Shown here piece after piece: positions 1 to 11,640 of a stretch of DNA of 64,000 nt. The notes under the pieces are model-generated. The model saw nothing but the letters and a program-made list of their open reading frames with translations, was not told the DNA's origin and ran no database searches. The stretch lies in NCBI GenBank assembly GCA_036346265.1, contig CM070691.1, positions 29,057,826 through 29,121,825 of the forward strand, written 5' to 3'. The translations under genes and the position numbers were made by a program. The DNA comes from Melocanna baccifera. Taxonomy: Eukaryota; Streptophyta; Magnoliopsida; Poales; Poaceae. Numbering within the stretch: the stretch's first letter is position 1; each line of letters begins with the position of its first letter.

Positions 1-72
1 TTTGTTCCATTGAGTTTTTCTTTCTCAAGAACAGATCGCAAATTAAAAGTACTCGATGCGCAAGAATGACAT
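1..72 (-). pseudogene. Start of copia gag, candidate start codon out of frame
   Basis: The minus-strand frame covering 38-3 reads RSVLEKEKLNGT, which resembles the N-terminal part of gag (nucleocapsid precursor, UBN2-like family) in plant copia elements. The only nearby ATG is at 72-70. Its own frame meets a TAA stop at 45-43 after nine codons, and it is offset by one base from the gag-like frame. Either a single-base indel lies just after the ATG (mutation or consensus error) or translation starts elsewhere. Gag would normally package the element RNA into cytoplasmic virus-like particles. Only about 24 codons are visible, so the rest of the domain, including any zinc knuckle, is outside the window. 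Confidence 0.6.
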
Positions 73-1492
73 GATCTACAACACAAGAATATGCAAAGTT
101 TAGCACTATGTTTATGTTCATCTTTATTAAACTATTTAGCAAAAGACTCCCACTATGAGTTTTGCAACAAAACTCCTCTAAGTTACATAGTGGGTAAAGA
201 TCCTCATTTCACTAATTCCTAGTGAGCTTTGGCATCACGGCTAGAAAACTAGTGACATGGGTAAGCAACACTTTGCTAATCACATCCCTATGTGACTCTA
301 CTTTGGGTGACATTAGTATGCCTCGCCCCAATCTATGCCCCAAGGTCCAAAACTATTTTGATAACCTTGTTAGTAAACCAAATGCTTCCGCATGTAGATG
401 TCCGACATCTACCCTAAATGATGATGATAACCGATGGCACTCTACTTTGGTAGACCTACCATGCGGTGATCATTATCTTTGGTGCAACATATGGAAGGGC
501 ATTAACACCTAATTTTAAGAGGGATTCTATCCTACCAAAGCAACATATCACATATATCATTGCATAAGAATAAGATAGATAACATCATAGATAAACACAT
601 TTAATCGTGAAGTAGTATGGCCCAAAAATGGTGATATCCATCTCCAAGTAGGTGTAGACGATCTCCATCCTCCACATCACTCCTTTAGGCCACCATGCTT
701 AAAAGCTTGTAACCTCAAAACTAGGCTACTACCTATAATAGCTAGAAATTGAAGATTACAAAGATAGATTCAAGCATTAAGGTCGACACGCAGGTCGTTA
801 AATACAATATATACAGCTAACAATAGCTGAAATAATCATGACACAGCCATGAACGAATGTTACATGCATCACATACATCTCATACATTCAAATAAGCTAT
901 AGGGCCATACTATTCACATCATTCTCTGCAAAAACAAGTTAGACGAGAATCGCATTCTACCTAACGATGTGAACCCAAGACGCTATACAAGGGGGATACA
1001 CACGCGTCCCAAATCGCTATGGGGGGGTCGAGGGGAGCGCTCGCTGGTTTCTGTGGCAGCGCTCAAAACCTCACAGACTACATAGATCGATCTATGAAAT
1101 CGCTATGAAAATCTTATCGAGCCGATCAAATCAACTCCAAACCGAGCCATTCAAAATGTCTCAATTTTCATTAGATCAATCATATTGATCATCGCGATCG
1201 GTATACTTGAGGAGACCACAACACAAGACCTCGATCCGTTGGCTCGATCCATCGACAGCGCGCAGCTAGCCCCGATGGTGATTCCACCGTAGGGGCAAGT
1301 CGCGCAGACATCAAAGAAGGAGCACGAACTAATCTTTTGGCCTTATGATGCTATCAACTCATACCTATTTCAACCCCTTATGACCGATTGATCTCATCAA
1401 CCCGTATACCTTATTTAGATCGTAATAGATCCAATCTACTACTATCGATATCAACATATATGCGCTGATCCAGATTGCAAACTAAGCAAGAT
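73..1492 (-). other. Untranslated leader of the copia element
   Basis: This stretch of about 1.4 kb lies between the primer-binding site and gag. It would be transcribed as the 5' untranslated part of the element RNA. I see no convincing coding sequence on either strand. The 96-codon open frame at 222-512 on the plus strand is antisense to the element, has no recognisable motif, and is best treated as chance. The leader is rather long for a copia element, which is common in large plant elements. It may hold packaging or dimerisation signals, but none can be assigned from sequence alone. Confidence 0.6.
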
Positions 1493-1504
1493 GGCTCGAT
1501 ACCA
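1493..1504 (-). promoter_or_regulatory. Primer-binding site (initiator tRNA-Met type)
   Basis: The minus strand reads TGGTATCGAGCC, one base shorter than the common plant copia primer site TGGTATCAGAGCC. It would anneal to the 3' end of initiator methionine tRNA to prime minus-strand cDNA synthesis. It sits one base inside the proposed LTR end, as expected. The single-base difference may be a real mutation or a consensus error. Confidence 0.75.
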
Positions 1505-1799
1505 CTAAAGGAATACGCCAGAGGCTACGGAAGCGTAAAACAAAACTTTTCTACCGCGCACCCAAGAACATCATGCTAAGGAAGGATCATGGATCGTTAC
1601 CACTTAGACGCCGCAGCAGCAATGAAGAAGAATTGAAACCGATCCAATCTCGCGCCGAGGTAGTAGTGGAAGTAGCCGATCGTCCCCAACAGATCGCTCT
1701 CCACGCACGCCGATCAAGATCGCAACGAGCAGCGCTTCCACCGTATCCACACGCCCGGGCCGAACGCCGATCGCGAGTGTACTAGCACTCGTGAGCAGC

Positions 1800-1832
1800 T
1801 AGGGTTTGGCTCGGAGGTGGCGGCTAGGGTTT
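1800..1832 (-). promoter_or_regulatory. Two telo-box motifs in the LTR leader
   Basis: AAACCCTA occurs on the minus strand at 1832-1825 and again at 1807-1800, just after the predicted transcription start. In plants this octamer is the telo-box, bound by telomere-repeat-binding Myb proteins and common near the start sites of translation-related genes. Here it could be promoter-proximal regulation of the retrotransposon. Binding is inferred from the motif only. Confidence 0.4.
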
Positions 1833-1870
1833 TGCTAGATGTTAATCGGGACGAATCCTCCTCCCTCGCT

Positions 1871-1882
1871 CCATATATATAG
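1871..1882 (-). promoter_or_regulatory. TATA box of the LTR promoter
   Basis: The minus strand reads CTATATATATGG within an otherwise mixed-composition LTR. It lies about two thirds of the way through the LTR and just upstream of the GC-rich AAACCCTAGCC-containing segment, a typical position for the U3/R border. Transcription would start roughly 25-35 bp downstream on the minus strand, near 1835-1845. Confidence 0.65.
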
Positions 1883-2492
1883 ACCTTCACGTGGGCCTCG
1901 TGGACCGAGGCCCAATAGGAGTCTATTCGATCTCTATCCGATTGAGCCCATATCCGAATCATATTCGAATTAGTGTTCCAACCCGTTAAGCGCGGCGACC
2001 AGAGGTTCACGATACTTGGTCGTGACCCGAAACGCCTTTCCGCTACCATGTTAATAGCGCCTCTAGTAAGACATATTAACCCCAAAGTATATGTAAAGAT
2101 CATATCGGCTGAACTCGTAATGTTCTCTCATGTACTAATCCTTTGCCTCACGATATAGATTGAGCTCAAGGCAGACTCGTGTCATCCTCTTAATAGCTCA
2201 ATCACTCTCTCGATTCCGTGATGGATTATAAACTCGTGATTGACTCTCAATCACCTTGGCATGGCCATGCACTTTCATAATCCATTACATCGAGGCCAGA
2301 GATATCTCTCCCATAAGGAGGGGCAAATTCTATCTTGATCATTCACATCCCACTACATGTTTCATGGCAAACCCAAGACTACTTTTATGACTACCCAGCC
2401 ACGGAGTAGTGTTTAGTAGTCCCAAAATAAGCTACTACTCATGTTGGGAACCATGATGATCTCAAGTCTAAGGACTCTACATAAACACTACT

Positions 2493-3070
2493 TGAGCTAG
2501 AAAAGCTGAAATCGTGAGCTATAGGTTACGCTTTCGGCCAAACGTCGAGAAACAAAAATCCGTGGAATGCTCGGTAACCCTGCAACGACTAGAAAAGTTG
2601 AAAAGATTGACCTATCGTCAATCTTTCGGCCAAATGTGGTCCAAAAATAAAAATATCGGACAGGCCGGTAAGCTGGAACGACTAGGAAAGCTGAAAATCG
2701 TGAGCTATAGGTCACGCTTTCAAAAATGAAAATGTGCTCAAGAAAAATTAAAATCCCCTTCCAAGGTTTTCCGATCGAAACCTTGGAATGATGGAAAAGG
2801 TAAAATGTGAGCTATAGGTCATGCTTTTTCGGCCTAAAGTGCTCGAAAAATAAAAATTCTCGAGCTATAGGTCACACCCTGACAAACCGGAACAATTAGA
2901 AAAGCTGAAAATCGTGAGCTATAGGTGCACAAATTAGCTTCGCCAAATGTGCTTCAAAAATAAAAATCCCTGGAGGTCACGCTTTGCTGGAAACCCCGAA
3001 TGATCGAAAAGGTAAAATGTGAGCTATAGGTAATTTCGACAGTCCCGTGCTATAGGTCGACTAGAAAGCT
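2493..3070 (+). repeat. Degenerate inner edge of the satellite array
   Basis: The first five or six units after the retrotransposon are poorly formed compared with the array interior. Segments around 2720-2800 and 3020-3070 have partial, scrambled or shortened monomers. The stretch 2514-2715 matches the unit series at about 5996-6200 except for many single-base losses in short runs (for example tatcggacaggccgg against tatccggacaggcccgg). Both real decay at the array edge and poor consensus next to the element could produce this. Confidence 0.6.
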
Positions 3071-6000
3071 GAAATCCTGAGCTATAGGTCACGCTTTCGA
3101 CCAAATCTGCTCCGAGAAACAAAATTCCCACGACTGCTCCGGTAACCCTTGAACGAGAAGAAAAGTAGAAATCGTGAGCTATAGGTCACGCTTTCGGCCA
3201 AATGTGCTCCGAAAAAAAAAATCCCCGGATTGCTCCGGTAACCCTGGAACGACTAGAAAAGTTGAAAATCGTGTGCTATAGATCACTCTTTCGGCCAAAT
3301 GTGCTCCGACAACCCCGGAACGACTACAAAAGCTATAATCGAGAGCTATAGGTCACGCTTTTGGCCAAATTTCCTCTGAGAATCAAAATTCCCAGACTGG
3401 CCCAATAACCCTAGAACGATTAGAAAAGGTGAAAATTGTGTGCTATAGATCACACTTTCGGCCAAATGTGTTCTGAAATATAAAAATACCCGGGCTGCTC
3501 CGGTAACCTTGGAACGACTAGAAAAGCAGAAAATCGTGAGCTATACGTAAGCTTTCGGCAAATGTGCTCCGAAAAATAAAAATCCCCGCACTACTCCGGT
3601 AACCCCGGAAGGACTAGAAAAGCTGAAATCGTGAGCTATAGGTCACACTTTCGACAAAATCTGGCCCGAGACATAAAAATCGTCGGAATGCTCCCGTAAC
3701 ACTGGCACGACTTGAAAAGCTGAAAATCATGAGTTATAGGTCATGCTTTCGGCGAAATGTGCTTCAAAAAATAAAAATACCCGGACCGCTCTGGAAAAAC
3801 CAGAACGACTAGAAAAGCTGAAAATCGTGAGCTATAGGTACGCTTTCGGCCGAATCTTCTCCAAGAAATAAAACTCGCCCGACTGCTTCGGTAACCCTTG
3901 AACAACAAGAAAAGCTGAAAATCATGAGCTATAGGTCATGTTTTCGGCCAAATCAGCTCCAAAATATAAAAAACCCCGGATTGCGACGGTAACCCGGGAA
4001 CGACTTGAAAAGTTGAAAATCGTGTGCTATAGATCACTCTTTTGGCCAAATGTGCTCCGAAAAATAAAAATCCCCAGACTGGCCCGGTAACCCTACAACG
4101 ACTAGAAACACTGAAAATCGTGAGCTATAGGTCACGTTTTCGGCCAAATCTGTTCCAAAATATAAAAATACCCGGAACGACTACAAGAGCTGAAATCGTG
4201 AGCTATAGGTCACGCTTTCGACCAAATCTGCGTCGAGAAACAAAAATCGTCGGAATGCTCCGGTAACGCTAGCGCGACTAGAAAAGAAGAAAATCGGGAG
4301 TTATAGGTCACGCTTTCGGCCACATGTGCTTCAAAAAATAAAAATACCCGATCGCTCGTAACACCGGAACGACTAGAAAAGCTGAAAATCGTGAGCTATA
4401 GGTCACGCTTTCGGCCAAATGTGCTCCGAAAAATAAAAATCCCAGCAAAGGTCCGGAAACCCCGAAACGACTAGAAAAGCTAAAATGGTGAGATATAGGT
4501 CACGCTTTCGGCCAATTGTGCTCTGAAAATTAAAAATACCGGACAGTCCGTAAACCCGAACGACAAGAAAAGCTGAAAATCGTGAGCTATAGGTCACGCC
4601 GCCAAATATCGCGAAATATAAAAATACCGATCGCGCGGTTACACTGGCATGGCTACAAAAGCTGAAAGTCGTTAGCTGTTGGTCACACTCTCGGCCAAAT
4701 CTGCTCCAAAAAATAAAAACCTCGGACTTGCTCGGTAACCAAGGAACGACTAGAAAAGCTGAACATCGTGAGCTATAGGTCACGCTTTCGGCCAAATGTG
4801 CTTTGAGAAATAAAAATCCCTGCACTGGTCCAGAAACCCCGAAACGACTAGAAAAGCTAAAATACGCTTTCGGCCAAATGTGCTCCAAAAATAAAAATCC
4901 CCGCGCTGGTCCGGTAACCCCGGAACGACTAGAAAAGCTGAAATCGTGAGGTATAGGTCATGCTTTCAGCCAAGTGTGCTTCGAAAAAAAAAATACCTGA
5001 ACAATTGCGGTTACACCAGAACGACTAGAAAAGCTCAAAATCGTGAGCTGTAGGTCACGCTGTTGGCCAAATGTGATGCGAAAAAAAAATCCCCGTAGTC
5101 GGTCAGTAACCCCGGAACGACTAGAAAAGCGGAAAATCTTGAGCTATGGGTCACCCTTTCGGCAAAATGTGATGCGAAGAAATCCCCGGAATGCTCCGGT
5201 AACCCTGGAACGACTAGAAAAGTTGATAATGTTAGTTATTGTTCACGCTTTCGGCCAAATCTGCTCTGAAAAATAAGAATACCCGGACTGGCCCGTCAAC
5301 CCCAGAACGACTAGAAAAGCTGAAAATCGTGAGCTATAGGTCACACTTTTGGCCAAACGTGCTCCAAAAAGTAAAAATCCCTGGAATCTTCCGGTAACTT
5401 CGGAACGACTGGAAAAGCAGAAAATCGTGAGCTCGGCCAAATGTGCTCCGAAAAATAAAAAACCCTGGACTGCCCCGGTAACCCAGAAACGACTAGAAAA
5501 GCTGAAAATTGTGAGTTATACGTCATGTTTTCAGCCAAATGTGCTTCAAAAAATGAAAATACCCGGACCGCTCTGAAAACACCGGAACGACAAGAAAAGC
5601 TGAAAATCGTGAGCTATAGGTACGCTTTCGGCCGAATCTTCTCCAAGAATCAAAATTCCCCCGACTGATCCGGTAAGCCTTGAACAACTACAAAAGCTGA
5701 AAATCGTGAGCTACAGGTCACGCTTTCGGACAAGTGTGATGCGAAATAAAATCACCGGAGTCCTCCAGTAACCCCGGAACGACTAGCAAAGGGGAAAATC
5801 ATTAGCTATCGGTCACCCTTTCGCCCAAATGTGATGTGGCAAAAATCCCCGAATTCTCCGGTAACACCGGAACAATTAGAAAAGTTGAAAATCGTTAGCT
5901 ATAGGTCACACCTTCAGACAAATGTGCCCGAAAAATAAAAATCCATGGACTGCTACGATAACCCCGGAACGACTAGAAAAGCTGAAATCGTGAGCTATAG

Positions 6001-8102
6001 GTTACGCTTTCGGCCAAATTAGCTTCGAGAAACAAAAATCCGTGGAATGCTCCGGTAACCCTGCAACGACTAGAAAAGTTGAAAAGATTGACCTATACGT
6101 CAATCTTTCGGCCAAATGTGGTCCAAAAATTAAAAATATCCGGACAGGCCCGGTAAGCCTGGAACGACTAGGAAAGCTGAAAATCGTGAGCTATAGGTCA
6201 CGCTTTCGGCCAAATGTGCTCCGAAAAATTAAAATCCCCGGACTGGTTCGGAAACCCCGGAATGACTGGAAAAGGTAAAATGTGAGCTATAGGTCATGCT
6301 TTCGGCCTAAAGTGCTCTGAAAAATAAAAATTCCTGGACAGGTCCCGTAACCTCGGAAGAACTAGAAAAGCTGAAAATCGTGAGCTATAGGTCGCACTTT
6401 CGGCCAAATGTGCTTCAAAAATTAAAAATCCCCGGACTGCTCCGGTAACCCCGTGACGACTAGAAAGCTGAAATCCTGAGCTATAGGTCACGCTTTCGAC
6501 CAAATCTGCTCCGAGAAACAAAATTGCCCCGACTGCTCCCGTAACCCTAGAACGAGAAGAAAAGTAGAAATCGTGAGCTATAGGTCACGCTTTCGGCCAA
6601 ATGTGCTCCGAAAAAAAATTCCCGGATTGCTCCGGTAACCCTGGAACGACTAGAAAAGTTGAAAATCGTGTGCTATAGATCGCTCTTTCGGCCAAATGTG
6701 CTCCGACAACCCCGGAACGACAAGAAAAGCTGTAATCGAGAGCTATAGGTCACGCTTTTGGCCAAATTTGCTCTGAGAATCAAAATTCCCAGACTGGCCC
6801 AATAATCCTGGAACGATTAGAAAAGGTGAAAATTGTGTGCTATAGGTCACGCTTTCGGCCAAATGTGCTCTGAGAAATAAAAATCCCTGCAATGGTCCAG
6901 AAACCCCAAAACGACAAGAAAAGCTCAAATACGCTTTCGGCCAAATGTGCTCGAAAAAATAAAAATCCCCACGCTGTCCGGTAACCCCGGAACGACTAGA
7001 AAAGCTGAAATCGTGAGGTATAGGTCACGCTTTCAGCCAAGTGTGCTCCGAAAAAAAAATACCTGAACAACTGCGGTTACACCAGAACAACTAGAAAAGC
7101 TCAAAATCGTGAGCTGTAGGTCACGCTGTCGGCCAAATGTGATGCGAAAAAAAATCCCCGTAGTCGGTCAGTAACCCCAGAACGACTAGAAAAGCGGAAA
7201 ATCTTGAGCTATGGGTCACCCTTTCGGCAAAATGTGATGCGAAGAAATCCCCGAAATGCTCCGGTAACCCTGGAACGACTAGAAAAGTTGATAATGTTAG
7301 CTAGAACGAAATCTGCTCTGAAAAATAAGAATCCCCGGACTGGCCCGTTAACCCTAGAACGACTAGAAAAGCTGAAAATCGTGAGCTATAGGTCACACTT
7401 TTGGCCAAACGTGCTCCAAAAAAATTAAAATCCCTGGAATCTTCCGGTAACTCCGAAACGACTGGAAAAGTAGAAAATTGTGAGCTCGGCCAAATGTGCT
7501 CCGAAAAATAAAAAACCCCGGTAACCCAAAAACGACTAGAAAAGCTGAAAATTGTGAGTTATAGGTCATGTTTTCAGCCAAATGTGCTTCAAAAAATGAA
7601 AAATACCCGGACCGCTCTGAAAACACCGGAACGACAAGAAAAGCTGAAAATCGTGAGCTATAGGTACGCTTTCGGCCGAATCTTCTCCAAGAATCAAAAT
7701 TCCCCCGACTGATCTGGTAAGCCTTGAACAACTACAAAAGCTGAAAATCGTGAGCTACAGGTCACGCTTTCGGTCAAGTGTGATGCGAAATAAAATCACC
7801 GGAGTCCTCCAGTAACCCCGGAACGACTAGCAAAGGGGAAAATCTTTAGCTATCGGTCACCCTTTCGCCCAAATGTGATGTGGCAAAAATCCTCGAATCC
7901 TCCGGTAACACCGGAACAATTAGAAATGTTGAAAATCGTTAGCTATAGGTCACACCTTCGGACAAATGTGCCCGAAAAATAAAAATCCCTGGACTGCTAC
8001 GATAACCCCGGAACGACTAGAAAAGCTGAAATCGTGAGCTATAGGTTACGCTTTCGGCCAAATTAGCTTCGAGAAACAAAAATCCGCGGAATGCTCCGGT
8101 AA

Positions 8103-11100
8103 CCCTGCAACGACTAGCAAAGTTGAAAAGATTGAGCTATACGTCAATCTTTCGGCCAATGGTTCTCCAAAAATTAAAAATATCCGGACAGGCCCGGTAA
8201 GCCTGGAACGACTAGGAAAGCTGAAAATCGTGAGCTATAGGTCACGCTTTCTGCCAAATGTGCTCCCAAAATTAAAATCCCCGCAGTGGTTCGGAAACCC
8301 CGGAATGACATGAAATGGTAAAATGTGAGCTATAGGTCATGCTTTCGGCCAAAAGTGCTCTGAAAAATAAAAATTCCTGGACAGGTCCTGTAACCCCGGA
8401 ACGACTAGAAAAGCTGAAAATCGTGAGCTATAGGTCGCACTTTCGGCCAAATGTGCTTCAAAAATTAAAAATCCCTGACTGCTCCGTAACCCGTGACGAC
8501 TAGAAAGCTGAAATCATTAGCAATAGGTCACGCCGCCATAAATCTGCCCAGAAACAAAATTCCCGATCGCTCCGGAACCCTTGAACGAGAAGAAAAGTAG
8601 AAATCGTGAGCTATAGGTCACGCTTTCGGCCAAATGTGCTCCGAAAAAAAAATCCCCGGATTGCTCCAAGAACCTCGAACGACTAGAAAAGTTGAAAATC
8701 GTGTGCTATAGATCACTCTTTTCGCCAAATGTGCTCCGACAACCCCGAACGACTAGAAAAGTCAGAATCGAGAGCTCACGCTTTTGGCCAAATTTGCTCT
8801 GAGAATCAAAATTCCCTGATCGCCCAATAACCCTGGAACGATTAGAAAAGGTGAAAATTGTGTGCTATAGATCACACTTTCGGCCAAATGTGTTCCGAAA
8901 TATAAAAATACCAGGGCTGCTCCGGTAACCTTGGAACGACTAGAAAAGCAGAAAATCGTGAGCTATAGGTAAGCTTTCGGCAAATGTGCTCCGAAAAATA
9001 AAAATCCCCGCACTACTCCGGTAACCCCGGAAGGACTAGAAAAGCTGAAATCGTGAGCTATAGGTCACACTTTCGACCAAATCTGGCTCGAGACATAAAA
9101 ATCGTCGGAATGCTCCCGTAACACTCGCACGACTTGAAAAGCTGAAAATCGTGAGTTATAGGTCATGCTTTCGGCGAAATGTGCTTGAAAAAATAAAAAA
9201 TACCCGGACCGCTCTGGAAAAACCAGAACGACTAGAAAAGCTGAAAATCGTGAGCTATAGGTACGCTTTTGGCCGAATCTTCTTCAAGAAATAAAACTCC
9301 CCCGACTGCTCCGGTAACCCTTGAACAACAAGAAAAGCTGAAAATCATGAGCTATAGGTCATGTTTTCGGCCAAATCAGCTCCAAAATATAAAAATCCCC
9401 GGATTGCGATGGTAACCCTGGAACGACTTGAAAAGTTGAAAATCGTGTGCTATAGATCACTCTTTTGGCCAAATGTGCTCCGAAAAATAAAAATCCCCAG
9501 ACTGGCCCGGTAACCCTACATCGACTAGAAACACTGAAAATCGTGAGCTATAGGTCACGTTTTCAGCCAAATCTGTTCCAAAATATAAAAATACCCGGAA
9601 CGACTACAAGAGCTGGAATCGTTAGCTATAGGTCACGCTTTCGACCAAATCTGCGTCGTGAAACAAAAATCGTCGGAATGCTCCGATAACCCTAGCGCGA
9701 CTAGAAAAGAAGAAAATCGGGAGTTATAGGTCACGCCGCCACATGTGCTTCAAAAATAAAAATACCTGCATCGCTCGTAACAGGAAGGACTAGAAAAGCT
9801 GAAAATCGTGAGCTATAGGTCACGCTTTCGGCCAAATGTGCTCTGAAAAATAAAAATCCCAGCAAAGGTCCGGAAACCCCGAAACGACTAGAAAAGCTAA
9901 AATGGTGAGCTATAGGTCACGCTTTCGGCCAATTGTGCTCCGAAAATTAAAAATACCTGGACAGGTCTGGTAAACCCGGAACGACAAGAAAAGCTGAAAA
10001 ACGTGAGCTATAGGTCACGTTTTCGGCCAAATATGCTGCGAAATATAAAAATACCCAGACTGCGCCGGTTACACTGGCATGGCTACAAAAGCTGAAAGTC
10101 GTTAGCTGTTGGTCACCCTCTCGGCCAAATCTGCTCCAAAAAATAAAAACGTCTGACCGCCCAGAAACAAGGAACGACTAGAAAAGTGAACATCGTGAGC
10201 TATAGGTCACGCTTTCGCCAAATGTGCTCGAGAAATAAAAATCCTCGCACTGGTCCGAAACCCCAAACGACTAGAAAAGCTAAAATACGCCGCCAAATGT
10301 GCTCCAAAAATAAAATCTCGCTACTGGTCCAGTAACCCGAACGACTAGAAAAGCTGAAATCGTGAGGCATAGGTCACGCTTTCAGCCAAGTGTGCTCCGA
10401 AAAAAAATACCTGAACAACTGCGGTTACACCAGAACGACTAGAAAAGCTCAAAATCGTGAGCTGTAGGTCACGCTGTCGGCCAAATGTGATGCGAAAAAA
10501 AAATCCCCGTAGTCGGTCAGTAACCCCGGAACGACTAGAAAAGCGGAAAATCTTGAGCTATGGGTCACCCTTTCGGCAAAATGTGATGCGAAGAAATCCC
10601 CGGAATGGTCCGGTAACCCTGGAACGACTAGAAAAGTTGATAATGTTAGCTATTGGTCACGCTTTCGGCGAAATCTGCTTTGAAAAATAAGAATCCCCGG
10701 ACTGGCCCGTTAACCCTAGAACGACTAGAAAAGCTGAAAATCGTGAGCTATAGGTCACACTTTTGGCCAAACGTGCTCCAAAAAATAAAAATCCCTGGAA
10801 TCTTCCGGTAACTCTAGAACGACTGGAAAAGCAGAAAATCGGCCAAATGTGCTCCGAAAAATAAAAAACCCCGGACTGCCCCGGTAACCCAAAAACGACT
10901 AGAAAAGCTGAAAATTGTGAGTTATAGGTCATGTTTTCAGCCAAATGTGCTTCAAAAATTGAAAATACCCGGACCGCTCTGAAAACACCGGAACGACAAG
11001 AAAAGCTGAAAATTGTGAGCTATAGGTACGCTTTCGGCCGAATCTTCTCCAAGAATCAAAATTCCCCCGTCTGATCTGGTAAGCCTTGAACAACTACAAA

Positions 11101-11460
11101 AGCTGAAAATCGTGAGCTACAGGTCACGCTTTCGGTCAAGTGTGATGCGAAATAAAATCCACGGAGTCCTCCAGTAACCCCGGAACGACTAGTAGAGGGG
11201 AAAATGTTTAGCAATCGGTCACCCATTCGCCCAAATGTGATGTGGCAAAAATCCCCGAATCCTCCGGTAACACCGGAACAATTAGAAAAGTTGAAAATCG
11301 TTAGCTATAGGTCACACTATCGGACAAATGTGCCCAAAAAATAAAAATCCCTGGACTGCTACGATAACCCCGGAACGACTAGAAAAGCTGAAATCGTGAG
11401 CTATAGGTTACGCTTTCGGCCAAATTAGCTTCGAGAAACAAAAATCCGCGGAATGCTCCG
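8103..11460 (+). repeat. Satellite block duplicated at ~14121-17500 (copy 1)
   Basis: Shared rare variants link this block to one about 6.02-6.06 kb downstream. The series ccctgcaacgactag starts at 8103 and 14121, the variant aatgacatgaaatgg is at 8304 and 14321, and the marker unit gtgatgtgg is at 11237 and 17297. Monomer order is preserved through the block, which is better explained by a segmental duplication than by independent monomer spread. Confidence 0.72.
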
Positions 11461-11640
11461 GTAACCCTGCAGCGACTAGAAAAGTTGAAAATCATGACCT
11501 ATACGTCAATCTTTCGGCCAAATGTGGTCCAAAAATTAAAAATATTCGGACAGGCCCGGTAAGCTTGGAACGACTAGGAAAGCTGAAAATCGTGAGCTAT
11601 AGGTCACGCTTTCGGCCAAATGTGCTTTGAAAAATTAAAA

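Larger units (their letters stand above)
1..2487 (-). mobile_element. Ty1/copia LTR retrotransposon, 5' part only
   Basis: Read on the minus strand, the order is LTR (2487 to 1506), primer-binding site (1504-1493), a long untranslated leader (1492-73) and the first codons of gag (72-1). This is the 5' half-order of a copia element. The rest of gag, the pol polyprotein and the second LTR lie beyond the left edge. The copia assignment rests on the gag peptide RSVLEKEKLNGT at 38-3 and on a TGGTATC-type primer site complementary to the initiator methionine tRNA, the usual copia primer. The element ends where satellite begins, so it is either inserted in the satellite array or marks its inner border. 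The target-site duplication cannot be tested because the other end is missing. Probably a decayed or error-bearing copy: the LTR end, primer site and gag start all carry deviations. Confidence 0.82.
1506..2487 (-). repeat. 5' long terminal repeat of the copia element
   Basis: The proposed LTR is about 982 bp. Its outer end (minus-strand start) is TGTTTATG at 2487-2480, directly beside satellite. Its inner end is next to the primer site and reads ...CTTTA, where CA is expected, so the terminal base pair appears changed or the boundary is off by a base or two. Inside are a TATA box (1882-1871) and, downstream of it, a GC-rich transcribed segment with two AAACCCTA motifs. Open frames within it (for example 2103-1714) overlap promoter and leader sequence and have no recognisable protein motif. 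The second LTR is off-window, so the length cannot be confirmed by LTR-LTR alignment. Confidence 0.68.

Noticed and set aside
222..512. 96-codon plus-strand open frame in the retrotransposon leader
   Set aside because: It is antisense to the element and has no recognisable domain or supporting signal. The length is within chance for this composition.
1714..2103. 129-codon minus-strand open frame inside the LTR
   Set aside because: It spans the TATA box and the predicted transcription start, which is incompatible with a normal coding sequence, and it matches no known motif.
4403..4888. Open frame of 161 codons on the minus strand, and dozens of similar 60-150 codon frames across the satellite with recurring YSSRFSAFLVV-like peptides
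   Set aside because: The peptides recur because the DNA repeats. The ~98-bp period is not a multiple of three, frames shift between monomers, homologous frames are broken in neighbouring blocks, and no promoter or initiation context is conserved.
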